Of a DNA stretch of 64,000 nucleotides, positions 9,825 through 19,529 are shown piece by piece. Both the position numbers and the translations under genes were made by a program. The notes under the pieces are model-generated. The model ran no database searches. It saw only the letters and a list, made by a program, of their open reading frames with translations, and was not told the origin of the DNA. Each line of letters begins with the position of its first letter. Position 1 is the stretch's first letter. Source of the DNA: an uncultured Marinifilum sp. (GTDB lineage Bacteria > Bacteroidota > Bacteroidia > Bacteroidales > Marinifilaceae); contig NZ_OY781918.1 of NCBI RefSeq assembly GCF_963677195.1, forward strand, positions 3,770,923 through 3,834,922, in the 5' to 3' direction.

Positions 9825-11016
9825 TTTCTTTTTGAAAAACTGCAGGAATTGTCCTTAGTATAATCCATATATCCTTCCAAAATGAATATTTACTATTGGC
9901 AATTTCCACATACGTATTATCTAAACCTTTTCTTTCCTCGGGAGACATTTTAGAAGACTTACCTCTGGCTTCAACCTGCCATAATCCTGTAATTCCTGCC
10001 GGACCATTAAAACGATCAGTCCACTCATCGGTTGTTAACATCTCGGCCTCGTAAAGTGGTAACGGACGATTTCCTACAATCGACATATCACCCTTAATCA
10101 CATTTATTAGCTGAGGCAATTCATCAATACTTAATTTTCGAATAATATGCCCTACTTTAGTAATTCGCGGATCGTTCTCGAACTTCACAAAAGCTTTATC
10201 TTGTTTCTGTTTCCGTTTTTGAATATGAGTAGTTTCCTCTACCTGTTCCTCATCACCAAAAAGTATAGTTGCTTCTTTATCTACATTATTATCTATTTGA
10301 ACAACATCATCAGAAATTTTTTCGTCTTCTTGTTCTTCGTTTTGATATTGATTCAAATGCTCAAGTTCTTTTAAACGCTTGTCGGCATCTGGATACATCG
10401 ATCTTAATTTAAGAAAATTAAATATTCTATAGCCAGTACCCACTCTTTTCGAAATGTAATATACTTTTCCTTTTGATTCCAATCGTATTGCAATCAAAAA
10501 CACTATTAACAATGGAGAAAGACATAATAAAGCCAAACTAGCAAATACAATATCAAAAGACCTCTTAAAAAAAGGAGTCGTATAAATTTTAATATTTTTG
10601 CTTTTCTCGGGCTTGTTAAACTTCATGTGCACCTGAAGTACTTTCAAAAAATTAATACGATTTACCAGCGTTTCAGCATTTGCTGGCTTAGCATAAACAT
10701 CGCTTACACCTTGCTTAATGGCTCGTTTAATAATTTCAGGTTTTTTTTCACTTACCAATAAGATATATGGAACCGCTTTCTCTTTATCAAACTTTTCTAC
10801 AAATACATCGTGAAAATCCAAACCATTTCGTCCTGGTAATTCAAGCTCACTAACAATTCCATCTACCATAATGTTTTCCTCCAAATATTCAGAGGCTTGC
10901 AATGGATTGCTAAGATGAACCAAATTAACTCTTACGTTCTGTCCCCGAAAACTTTCAAGAACAGCATCGTCAGACCCAATGTACATAATTTTCATTTGTC
11001 TGCTAACTGTCTCCAT
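9817..11016 (-). CDS. Receiver domain fused to undecaprenyl-phosphate sugar phosphotransferase
   Basis: This 399-residue protein starts with a CheY-like receiver domain (about 8-130) and continues as a bacterial sugar transferase of the WcaJ/WbaP type. The enzyme part has the entry motif KRSFD at 151-155, one membrane helix (about 156-178), and the catalytic region with KLSIDELPQ near 294-302 and VGNRPLP at 314-320. Such enzymes load the first sugar phosphate on undecaprenyl phosphate. In the receiver, acidic D16/D17 and K110 are kept, but the phospho-acceptor position is Glu57 (SELELPG). An acidic, low-complexity insert of about 60 residues (about 215-275) splits the enzyme part. It follows the CheY-like gene by 8 bp. 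Confidence 0.88.
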   Translation of the reverse strand: METVSRQMKIMYIGSDDAVLESFRGQNVRVNLVHLSNPLQASEYLEENIMVDGIVSELELPGRNGLDFHDVFVEKFDKEKAVPYILLVSEKKPEIIKRAIKQGVSDVYAKPANAETLVNRINFLKVLQVHMKFNKPEKSKNIKIYTTPFFKRSFDIVFASLALLCLSPLLIVFLIAIRLESKGKVYYISKRVGTGYRIFNFLKLRSMYPDADKRLKELEHLNQYQNEEQEDEKISDDVVQIDNNVDKEATILFGDEEQVEETTHIQKRKQKQDKAFVKFENDPRITKVGHIIRKLSIDELPQLINVIKGDMSIVGNRPLPLYEAEMLTTDEWTDRFNGPAGITGLWQVEARGKSSKMSPEERKGLDNTYVEIANSKYSFWKDIWIILRTIPAVFQKENV

Positions 11017-11024
11017 GGTGTATC

Positions 11025-11387
11025 TTATTTAATCAAACGCTCAATTCTTATCATTAACTCTTCAGGATTAAAAGGCTTCATAATATAATCCTCAGCTCCC
11101 AGCTTCAGACATTGTACACGCACATTACTACTTTCCTGACTGCTTAAAACAATAATTGGAATATCATTAAAATATCCACTTTCTTTTATTCGTTTGATTA
11201 ATTCAATACCATCCATATTTGGCATTTCTAAATCGGTAAGGATAATATCCGGGATATTACCATCTTGTAACCATGATATGGCCTTAAGACCATCTTCCAT
11301 TGTTGTTACATCGAATGTATTTTGTAAAAAACGGACCATTAACTGGCTCATAGATGGTTTATCGTCAACAACTAGTATTTTCTTCAT
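11025..11387 (-). CDS. CheY-like response regulator (receiver only)
   Basis: A 120-residue single-domain receiver. The acidic pair D8/D9, phospho-acceptor D52 (in TDLEMPNMDG), switch Ser82/Ser83 and K104 (in YIMKPF) are all in place, so it should be phosphorylatable. There is no output domain. It is the first gene of the exopolysaccharide operon, directly before the receiver-sugar transferase fusion, which suggests that phospho-signalling controls polysaccharide initiation. No histidine kinase is seen nearby. Confidence 0.92.
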   Translation of the reverse strand: MKKILVVDDKPSMSQLMVRFLQNTFDVTTMEDGLKAISWLQDGNIPDIILTDLEMPNMDGIELIKRIKESGYFNDIPIIVLSSQESSNVRVQCLKLGAEDYIMKPFNPEELMIRIERLIK

Positions 11388-11943
11388 AAGTAATTTAATT
11401 GGCTTTAAAAAAAAGCATTAGTCAATCTTAAATAGTATCGCTTTTGGGCATTTACATATCAAAGTGTAAATCTAAAATTCAATTTACGTCGATATCTTAA
11501 TTTTGTTTCCTTTTTTATGCTCTAGAGCACTTATAAGTTATAAAACAATACAAAATTTAAAATGAATAGAAAATAGATCAGTTTAACAATCCTCTCATAT
11601 CTAAGACTATGGCAATAATAAATCATAACAGAATTTTATAGTAATCTTTTTAAATTTTTGCTTTATTATTATAATTAAAGAGAATTAACAATCCTTTAAG
11701 ACTTAACAAACTTGTATAAACTTCGCAATTTATTTATCAAAATAAATCTAAAAACATTTTTCATTAATCAATACTTATAAATATATTGCACTTAGGTAGA
11801 TATTTTTATAACTTGAAATCAAATTACTGATTTACTTCATCTGAATATTGAGGAGAGAGATTTGAGCTGTTGGATAATATTCTAACATTTACCAGTATTT
11901 ACTTAGAGCTGGTTTTTAAAATAAATAACTTCAATCCTCCATT
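11388..11943. other. Divergent intergenic region, EPS operon versus metal efflux operon
   Basis: This 556-bp AT-rich stretch separates two divergent operons and must contain both promoters. I see no open reading frame of note, no riboswitch and no clear TTG-N19-21-TAnnTTTG match that I would commit to. The last 100 bp before the efflux gene contain no evident hairpin. Confidence 0.5.
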
Positions 11944-14900
11944 ATGCTAGAAAAAATAATTTCATTTAGTATAAGAAACAAGTTTATGGTAATCTTGTTT
12001 ACCTTATCAATTGTTTTATTTGGATTTTATTCCATTAACAAAATTTCCATTGGTGCGGTTCCCGATATTACAAATAACCAGGTTCAGGTTATTACAACAT
12101 CTGGAAATCTATCTACTCAGGAAATTGAGCAATTTATTACAGCTCCGGTTGAATTAGAAATGGCAAACTTACCCGATGTTTCCGAAATCAGATCCATCTC
12201 AAAATTTGGATTATCGGTTGTAACCGTTGTTTTTAATGATGAAATTGGAACTTACCTGCCCCGACAGTTAATAGCTGAAAAAATTAAATCGGCATCAGCC
12301 AATATTCCAGATGGATTTGGAACACCAGAAATGGGACCTATTACCACAGGATTGGGTGAAATTTACCAATACATTTTAGATGTAAAACCAGGCTTTGAAG
12401 GTCGATATTCGGCAATGGATTTACGAAGCGTACAAGATTGGATTGTAAAAAGACAATTATCAGGAATACCCGGTGTGGTAGAAGTAAACAGCTGGGGCGG
12501 ATTTCTAAAACAATACGAAGTAGCCATAAATCCAAATCAATTACAATATCTGAATTTAAACCTGATAGAAGTTTTTAAAGCTTTACAAGCTAACAATAAC
12601 ATTTCGGGTGGTGCCTATATCGAAAAAACCAATCAATCTTATTTTATTCGTGGCGATGGACAAGTAAAATCGATTAAAGATATTGAGAATATTGTTGTTA
12701 AAAACAACAATGGAATTCCTATTCTAATAAAAGATATTGCCACTGTACATTTGGGGTATGCCAATAGGTATGGGGCAATTACCGCCAATGGACAAGGCGA
12801 AAAAGTATTGGGACAAATAATGATGCTAAAAGGAGCCAACTCGAAACTGGTTATTAACGAAGTAAAAAACAGAGTAGCCCAAATACAGAAAAATCTGCCC
12901 GAAGGAGTTTTTATAAATCCGATTTTAGAACGAAGCGAGTTAATTGGAAAAACCACCACTACAGTAATTGAAAATTTATTATTGGGATGTATCATTGTAA
13001 TGTTTATTGTAATTCTTCTTTTGGGAAATATTCGTTCAGCACTAGTTATTGCCTCTATGATTCCTTTGGCTTTACTTTTTACTCTATCGATGATGTATGT
13101 TTTTGGAATCGATGCCAATTTAATGAGCTTGGGAGCACTCGATTTTGGAATAATTATAGACGGAGCTGTTATAATTGTTGAATACATAGCCATACGAATA
13201 AATGCCAACTCCGATGAATACCAGAAATCTAAGCCTGAAGAACAAAAAACACTTTTAGATAAAATTACTTTTTCAGGAGCATCAAAAATGATGAATTCTG
13301 CCATTTTTGGACAAATTATAATTCTTATTGTATTTATCCCAATTTTATCACTAGAAGGTGTTGAAGGTAAAATGTTTAAACCAATGGCTCTATCCTTTAG
13401 TTTTGCCATTATTGGCGCTATGGTATTAGGATTTACCTGGCTACCGGTCGCATCGGCACTATTTTTAAAGCCCGAAAAAAAAGGAAGCAGAAATATTTCC
13501 AATAAAATTATGAACTTCTGTTACCATTCTTATATCCCTGTTATGAAATGGTCTTGTTCTCACAAAAAAATAGTCTTAGGATCATCCCTTATTGTTCTAA
13601 TTTTTACAGGCATTCTGTTCTCTAAAATGGGTGGCGAATTCGTGCCAACTTTAGATGAAGGTGATTTTGTTATTCAACCCGTACTAAAAACAGGAACATC
13701 TTTATCTAAAACAGTTGAGATCTGTACAAAAATGGAGAATATTTTAATCGATCGTTTTTCTGAAGTAGATCAAATTGTTTGTCGTATTGGAGCTGCAGAA
13801 GTTCCAACAGATCCAATGTCGATGGAGGAGATTGATATGATAATAAAACTAAATCCGCGTAAGGAATGGACTAGTGCAAGTAATAAAGAAGAATTAGCAC
13901 AACAATTTAAAGAAGCCCTTTCGATAATTCCTGGCATTGAGTATGAATTTACACAACCGATAGAAATGCGTTTTAACGAACTAATTACTGGAGTTAGAGC
14001 CGATATTGCCATTAAAATTTTTGGCGAAAATTTAACTTACTTAAATGAAAAAGCCACAGAAATTAAAAAGCTTATTGAAAACATTCCAGGAGCCGCTGAT
14101 ATTATTATAGAAAAAACTGAAGGCCTACCGCAAATGAATGTGATTTACAAGCGTAATAAAATAGCTCATTATGGTTTAGATATCCAAACACTAAACTCTT
14201 ATTTAGCAATGGCTTTTGGAGGAAAATCGAGCGGAAGTGTGTTTGAGGGAGAAAAACGTTTCGATTTGGTAGTTCGCTTGCAAAAACAAAACAGAGTAGA
14301 CATCGACAATATTCGGCAACTAATAGTTCCTCTTGCCAATGGAAATCAAATTCCGTTTCACGAACTGGCAGATATTTCTTATGCCGAAGGACCTGCTAAA
14401 ATTTCGAGAGAAAATACTCATAGAATGATGGCTGTAAGCATAAATGTACGAAATCGAGATCTACAATCGGTAGTAAAAGATATTCAGGCAAAAATTGACA
14501 ATGAAGTATCATTAAACCCAGGTAATTATATTGTTTATGGCGGACAATTCGAAAATTTGCAAAATGCAACACAACGTTTATTATATGCGGTTCCTCTAGC
14601 CTTACTTTTAATTTTCGTTTTTCTACATTTTGCCTTTAAATCTTTTAAAGATGCTCTCCTTATTTTTACAGCTGTACCTCTTTCTACTGTTGGTGGTGTA
14701 CTGTTTTTGTGGATAAGAGGAATGCCTTTTAGTGTATCGGCAGGAATCGGTTTTATCGCTTTATTTGGAATTTCAGTACTTAATGGAATTGTTTTAATTG
14801 AGCATCTAAAAAATCTTCAGAAAAAAGGAATGAACAACATGCGTGAATTAATTCTTACTGGCACAAAAGATCGCCTTCGCCCTGTAATGCTAACTGCTGC

Positions 14901-16287
14901 TGCTGCTGCAATGGGTTTTCTTCCTATGGCTATTTCTACTGGCGCTGGTGCCGAAGTACAGCGTCCATTAGCCACAGTAGTAATTGGCGGACTTATTACC
15001 TCTACTATGCTTACCATGATCGCCTTACCTCTACTTTTCGAAATTTTCTATAATGTAACAGGAATTGGCTTTAAACCCTTACGTTTTCTGCGATCAAAAC
15101 CATCTATGATTATGCTAATTATTTTGGGCTTTTCGTTTACCAGCAAGGGCCAAACAAAAACTATAAAACTGGACCAAGCCATACAAATTGCCATTGATAA
15201 CAATAAAGAACTTCATGCATCTACTCTTGAAATAGATCAGTTTAAAGCTTTAAAAGGAAGTGCCTTTTCGCCGGAAAAAACGCTATTTTATTATGCATAC
15301 GATCAAAATAACATCGCCGAAAATGGTCATCCTTTGCGTATTTACGGACTGGAACAAAATTTCAAATTTCCCAGTGTTTACACTTCTAAATCGAGAATAT
15401 TAAAAAAAGATGTGTCCATTTCTCAAATCAGATATATCCGGAACAAACAATTAATTAGTAAAAATGTTTCTCAAGCATACTACCAAATTATCTACCTAAA
15501 AAACAAACTGCACATTCTTAAATCTTTAGATTCCCTGTACCTAAGCTTCACAAAAAAAGCCGAACTTAGTTTTAAGCAAGGTGAGACAAGCCCAATTGAC
15601 TTACTTACAGCAAAATCGAAACACGAACAAGCTAAAATAAGACTACAGGAAGTAAACTATAATTTAAAAATTTGCGAATCGAGATTACATGCCATTCTAC
15701 AATCCGATAGCACATATTCCATTGCAAAACAAAAACTTACAAAAATTCCGATTATCATTAACAATATAGAAACTTGCACCGATTTAGAAATTCTAAAACT
15801 AAAAAACGAGCAACAACATGCACAGTTTCAGTTGGAAAAAAACAAATTGCTTCCCGATATATCTTTGGCTTATTTTAGAGGGAGTAATTCCTATTCGAAT
15901 GCTCAAACTTACGAAGGATTCCAAATTGGCTTGTCTTTGCCATTGTTTTTTGGGGAACAAAAAGCGCGAATTAAAGCCAATAAAATTGCCATAGATATCA
16001 ATCAAAATAAAAGGACTAATTTTTTAATTGGTAGAACTGCACAACAAAATGAGCTACTTCTGGAATTGAAAAAATACGATGAGTCCATTCAAAACTATGA
16101 AGAAACGGGTCGAAAATTAAGTGAACAACTCTTAAACACAGCTCAAAAATCATATCAATTAGGCGAAATTGATTTTTTCAAATTTGTTTTCAGCGTAGAA
16201 AACTCAGTAAATCTAAACCTTATAAATCTCGATCAGCTGGCTAAGTACAATCAGCTGGCTATCGAGGTAAACTACTTAAGCAAGTAA
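11944..16287 (+). CDS. cusA: Heavy-metal RND efflux pump CusA/CzcA fused to TolC-like domain
   Basis: A 1447-residue protein. Residues 1 to about 1045 are a full heavy-metal-efflux RND transporter: an N-terminal membrane helix, a GAVPDITN motif early in the first periplasmic domain, and the TM4 proton-relay segment DFGIIIDGAV at 400-409 with D400 and D406, diagnostic of the CusA/CzcA branch. A second hydrophobic, signal-like segment begins at about 1055, and the remainder (about 1070-1447) is an outer-membrane-efflux-protein domain like CusC/TolC. Such fusions are known in Bacteroidota. It should export Cu(I)/Ag(I) or Zn/Co/Cd, but the ion cannot be assigned from sequence. The adaptor gene follows after 12 bp. 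Confidence 0.93.
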   Translation: MLEKIISFSIRNKFMVILFTLSIVLFGFYSINKISIGAVPDITNNQVQVITTSGNLSTQEIEQFITAPVELEMANLPDVSEIRSISKFGLSVVTVVFNDEIGTYLPRQLIAEKIKSASANIPDGFGTPEMGPITTGLGEIYQYILDVKPGFEGRYSAMDLRSVQDWIVKRQLSGIPGVVEVNSWGGFLKQYEVAINPNQLQYLNLNLIEVFKALQANNNISGGAYIEKTNQSYFIRGDGQVKSIKDIENIVVKNNNGIPILIKDIATVHLGYANRYGAITANGQGEKVLGQIMMLKGANSKLVINEVKNRVAQIQKNLPEGVFINPILERSELIGKTTTTVIENLLLGCIIVMFIVILLLGNIRSALVIASMIPLALLFTLSMMYVFGIDANLMSLGALDFGIIIDGAVIIVEYIAIRINANSDEYQKSKPEEQKTLLDKITFSGASKMMNSAIFGQIIILIVFIPILSLEGVEGKMFKPMALSFSFAIIGAMVLGFTWLPVASALFLKPEKKGSRNISNKIMNFCYHSYIPVMKWSCSHKKIVLGSSLIVLIFTGILFSKMGGEFVPTLDEGDFVIQPVLKTGTSLSKTVEICTKMENILIDRFSEVDQIVCRIGAAEVPTDPMSMEEIDMIIKLNPRKEWTSASNKEELAQQFKEALSIIPGIEYEFTQPIEMRFNELITGVRADIAIKIFGENLTYLNEKATEIKKLIENIPGAADIIIEKTEGLPQMNVIYKRNKIAHYGLDIQTLNSYLAMAFGGKSSGSVFEGEKRFDLVVRLQKQNRVDIDNIRQLIVPLANGNQIPFHELADISYAEGPAKISRENTHRMMAVSINVRNRDLQSVVKDIQAKIDNEVSLNPGNYIVYGGQFENLQNATQRLLYAVPLALLLIFVFLHFAFKSFKDALLIFTAVPLSTVGGVLFLWIRGMPFSVSAGIGFIALFGISVLNGIVLIEHLKNLQKKGMNNMRELILTGTKDRLRPVMLTAAAAAMGFLPMAISTGAGAEVQRPLATVVIGGLITSTMLTMIALPLLFEIFYNVTGIGFKPLRFLRSKPSMIMLIILGFSFTSKGQTKTIKLDQAIQIAIDNNKELHASTLEIDQFKALKGSAFSPEKTLFYYAYDQNNIAENGHPLRIYGLEQNFKFPSVYTSKSRILKKDVSISQIRYIRNKQLISKNVSQAYYQIIYLKNKLHILKSLDSLYLSFTKKAELSFKQGETSPIDLLTAKSKHEQAKIRLQEVNYNLKICESRLHAILQSDSTYSIAKQKLTKIPIIINNIETCTDLEILKLKNEQQHAQFQLEKNKLLPDISLAYFRGSNSYSNAQTYEGFQIGLSLPLFFGEQKARIKANKIAIDINQNKRTNFLIGRTAQQNELLLELKKYDESIQNYEETGRKLSEQLLNTAQKSYQLGEIDFFKFVFSVENSVNLNLINLDQLAKYNQLAIEVNYLSK

Positions 16288-16299
16288 AAAAAGACCATT

Positions 16300-17424
16300 A
16301 TGAAAAATATAAATATTCTTATCGCAATATTTTTTGCAAGTTTTCTAATCGCTTGCCAACAAAAAGAAATTAAAAACGAAATAAATGCTAACACCTCAGA
16401 GAGCTTGAGTATTATTAGTCAGGAGCAATTTGCATTCAACGAAATGAAAATTGGTAGCTTAAAAAAACAGCTATTCGAAACAAGTTTAGCTTGCAACGGA
16501 TCCCTTAGCGCTCCCACCAATGGTATTGCAAAAATAAGTACACCAATACCGGGAATAGTTAAAAATATTCATTTTACTATTGGCGATTACCTAAAAAAAG
16601 ATGAGTTAATCTGTGAAATTGAATCGCAAGAATTAATTAATTTACAACAAAATTATGCCGAAAGTTCTGTAGAATTAATGAAAGCAAAAGCTGATTATGA
16701 AAGATGTAAAACACTTTCGAAAGAAAATATAGGCGCAAATAAAGATTTAATTGCTGCAAAAAGTAAATACCGTGCAAGTAATGCAATATACGAAGGCTTT
16801 AAATTAAAATTAGAACTATTAAATCTTAATAAAACTCAAATTGAAAATGGCAAGTTTATTTCTGCGCTAAACATAACAGCTCCAATTAGTGGCTATATTA
16901 CACATCACAATTTGGTATTAGGAAAATATGTCGAACCACAACAATCATTAGTCGAAATTATTGATACAGAACAAATTCAAGTTCAAATTTCCTTATTCGA
17001 AAAAGACATTCACAAGATAAAAGTTGGTCAACTGTTGCATTTTAACGCTCAAAACAATCCTAGCCAATTGTATACGGCACATATAAGCAGTATTGGTAAA
17101 TCTATTGATCCTAAAACCAAAACAATAACTTGCTTTGCCAAATTGGAAAAAAAAGCCAAAAATAAACTATTCAATGGCGCTTCCATTAATGCAGATATAA
17201 TTATAAATAGCAAAGAAGCTAATGCATTACCAAGTCAGGCAATAATAAAATCAGGATTAAACCGATATATTTTTATTGTAGAAAAACACGAAAATAATAA
17301 ATACTATCTACGCAAAGAAAAAATAGAAACAGGTAATGAGTCTGGTGGCTACACCGAAATTTTAAATTCAAAAACAATGAACAATATTTTAGTAAAAGGA
17401 GTTTACAACATCTCCACCGAATAA
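16300..17424 (+). CDS. cusB: RND efflux periplasmic adaptor (CusB/CzcB-like lipoprotein)
   Basis: A 374-residue membrane-fusion protein with a lipoprotein signal (LIAC, lipidated Cys19). It has the usual adaptor order: a first lipoyl/barrel-sandwich half (about 75-105), an alpha-helical hairpin (about 108-170), a second lipoyl half with the ITAPISGYI motif near 190, then beta-barrel and membrane-proximal domains. It should link the RND pump to its outer-membrane part. No long His- or Met-rich N-terminal metal-binding segment is evident. It is cotranscribed with the pump gene. Confidence 0.92.
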   Translation: MKNINILIAIFFASFLIACQQKEIKNEINANTSESLSIISQEQFAFNEMKIGSLKKQLFETSLACNGSLSAPTNGIAKISTPIPGIVKNIHFTIGDYLKKDELICEIESQELINLQQNYAESSVELMKAKADYERCKTLSKENIGANKDLIAAKSKYRASNAIYEGFKLKLELLNLNKTQIENGKFISALNITAPISGYITHHNLVLGKYVEPQQSLVEIIDTEQIQVQISLFEKDIHKIKVGQLLHFNAQNNPSQLYTAHISSIGKSIDPKTKTITCFAKLEKKAKNKLFNGASINADIIINSKEANALPSQAIIKSGLNRYIFIVEKHENNKYYLRKEKIETGNESGGYTEILNSKTMNNILVKGVYNISTE

Positions 17425-17566
17425 AATTTACATAATTTTTTCAGTAAATCTATTTAGTCCATAAATTCTTATAAAATAACACCCATTAATTTATTTTGTT
17501 TTATATCGGAAAAACATTTAACTTGTTTTATGTTTTACTAAAAACTAATGCAATTAAGTAGATATA

Positions 17567-18052
17567 ATGACAGATATTACACATACAAATGAAAGATTTA
17601 GAATTCTGAGCAAAAGTAGCGACTTCTTAAATATTATTCTGGATAATATTAATAGTTGTGTAATGTTACTAGATAACGAACTAAAAATTAGAGCTTTTAA
17701 CAACCCATTAACCACAATTTTTTCGAACAAACGTGGAAAAGATATTTTATATCGCAGATGTGGTGAAGCCATAGGATGTGCTCACCAAATTGAAGAAAAT
17801 AAAGCCTGCGGTTCAACTTCATATTGCAGCCAATGCGAACTAAGAATGGCATCACTTTATTCATACATTGAAAATAAGCCTGTTGAAAACAAACATCTCA
17901 TTAAATCTTTTATAGATCATAATGGTATTAAATCAGACAAACATTTACAGTTCTCGACACGCTTATTTATCTATAATAAAGAAAAATACATTGTTGTTAT
18001 TATCGATGATATTACAGAGCTAAAAGTGTTAGAAATGGAAAAATTACACTAA
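17567..18052 (+). CDS. Stand-alone PAS protein with cysteine cluster
   Basis: A 161-residue protein with a PAS-like fold at about 20-150 and no kinase, HTH or other output domain. C65, C71, C81, C87 and C90 form a compact CGExxGC...CG....CxxC cluster. A related pattern occurs in PAS-containing histidine kinases of anaerobes, where metal or redox sensing has been suggested. It lies 142 bp after the efflux adaptor in the same direction and ends in a bidirectional terminator. It may be part of, or regulate, the metal-efflux operon; that link is inference. Confidence 0.75.
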   Translation: MTDITHTNERFRILSKSSDFLNIILDNINSCVMLLDNELKIRAFNNPLTTIFSNKRGKDILYRRCGEAIGCAHQIEENKACGSTSYCSQCELRMASLYSYIENKPVENKHLIKSFIDHNGIKSDKHLQFSTRLFIYNKEKYIVVIIDDITELKVLEMEKLH

Positions 18053-18070
18053 AATATTTTTAAAACATAA

Positions 18071-18105
18071 AAAAGGAGATTATCAATAAATGAAAATCTC
18101 CTTTT
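18071..18105. terminator. Bidirectional intrinsic terminator
   Basis: A perfect 11-bp stem (18071-18081 pairs with 18095-18105, AAAAGGAGATT) has A-runs on one side and T-runs on the other. It lies between two convergent genes, so it can stop transcription from both sides. Confidence 0.85.
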
Positions 18106-18111
18106 ACTATT

Positions 18112-19281
18112 TTATACCAATTCTATCCCAATTAAAGCACAAGCAAGCTTTAATTTCTCAGTTTGATTTCCCTGTAAAATAAGATGATGATTTCCCAATG
18201 GATTTTCTTTTAAAGTATCCACAGCAGTATCGGGTAATTTCACCTCAATTTGAGTACGACATGCAGTTGCATATTGTGGACGATCCAAAACCTGTCCGGT
18301 TGTAATAAATGCTTTTGTGAGACTACTATTCATTCTAAATACTGTAATATCATTGTATCGGTACATTCCCTGAATAGCGGTTCCTAAACCAGTTTCGAAA
18401 TGAGTAGTAACTTTACAGTCGGATAATAAATTCTTACCTATGGTACAATGCGCAAACAAAGTAGATTCTTTTGATATTCGAGCGACATTTGCCATCCAGG
18501 GAATTGATCCACTTACCGCTTTAGCAAACATCATACCTACAATACTAGCTAAATCGCCCTCGCAACCGGCTGGTATTTGCTGATCGTTAAAAAGCGACAA
18601 TGCCAAACATGCTGTAACCGCTTTTTGGCGTACCAAAGGAAAACACTCAACTGTAATGGCATCTAATTTCTCTTCTAAAACACAATCGTTAAGTATATTA
18701 TAAATCTTAGAAGCATTTTCTTTCTCTACTTCATTTTTGTACTCAAACTTTGTCAGGAACTCTTTATTTACTTGAGCATCCTCAAAAGAACACAGGTTTT
18801 TCCAGTCAATCTGCTTTAGCTTTATACCTAATTTACTTGCCAGAATATTTTTTTCAACCTTAGAAGCAATTAACCAATCAGATACATTTCCTATTAAACC
18901 TAACTGTTTGCCTTTTAAAGATTCAATTGCTGTTGCAACCTCAAAATAAGAAGTCAAATAAGACTTCATTTCCTCCGGATTGGTAAGCAATTTAGAGGAA
19001 ATCCCCTCTCTATTCATCCATGCTTTTATTTCAAATGCAGCTGCATTTGAGTTATCCAGTTCGTTAGACAAAATGATATAGAATTTTCCTTCTTCGGCAA
19101 TTTGTTTAGCCGCTTGCTCGCTTCCTCCACTTAAAACAAATAAAATATCAGCATTATCGTCAACAAATTGAAACTGATTTGCAAATTCGGGAAGCATCGT
19201 ACACAATCTCTCTTTTCCCAATTCAATATAGTCCTGTTTAGCTTCGGCAAAAGCCAAAACTTTAACTTTTAATTTAAACAT
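18112..19281 (-). CDS. L-fucose/L-arabinose isomerase-like protein
   Basis: This 389-residue protein resembles the FucI/AraA fold family. It has an N-terminal Rossmann-like part with a glycine-rich FVLSGGSEQA segment near 48-57, a middle part with GLIGNVSDW near 127-135, and a C-terminal part with the acidic and polar residues (DAITVECFP, CEGDLAS) expected around a metal-dependent sugar isomerase site. It is shorter than typical FucI (about 590) or AraA (about 500), so it probably belongs to the short fucose isomerase-like group whose substrates are largely uncharacterised. No sugar transporter or kinase lies beside it. The catalytic assignment is an inference. Confidence 0.7.
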   Translation of the reverse strand: MFKLKVKVLAFAEAKQDYIELGKERLCTMLPEFANQFQFVDDNADILFVLSGGSEQAAKQIAEEGKFYIILSNELDNSNAAAFEIKAWMNREGISSKLLTNPEEMKSYLTSYFEVATAIESLKGKQLGLIGNVSDWLIASKVEKNILASKLGIKLKQIDWKNLCSFEDAQVNKEFLTKFEYKNEVEKENASKIYNILNDCVLEEKLDAITVECFPLVRQKAVTACLALSLFNDQQIPAGCEGDLASIVGMMFAKAVSGSIPWMANVARISKESTLFAHCTIGKNLLSDCKVTTHFETGLGTAIQGMYRYNDITVFRMNSSLTKAFITTGQVLDRPQYATACRTQIEVKLPDTAVDTLKENPLGNHHLILQGNQTEKLKLACALIGIELV

Positions 19282-19529
19282 CCGATTAAATTATTATGTG
19301 TTAGTAATGTAAATTTGGGATTTATAATGGTTGTGCTCAAAGATACATTTCTCCATTTTAATTAAGTATTAAAATTAAGTTTCAAACTTTATTTAGATTA
19401 AAACTATTTAATTAAACTATAAGTAAAAAGAATCCTTAATTATTTTCCTAATATTTAATTGTTCATTTAGATTTGCAAAACAACTTACACTAAACAAACT
19501 TTAACCCAAAAATCAGAAAAAATAAAATC

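Noticed and set aside
12639..13502. A 287-codon open frame antisense to the RND pump gene
   Set aside because: It mirrors the conserved transporter coding strand, is rich in Ile/Ser/Thr as expected for a shadow frame, and has no family features.
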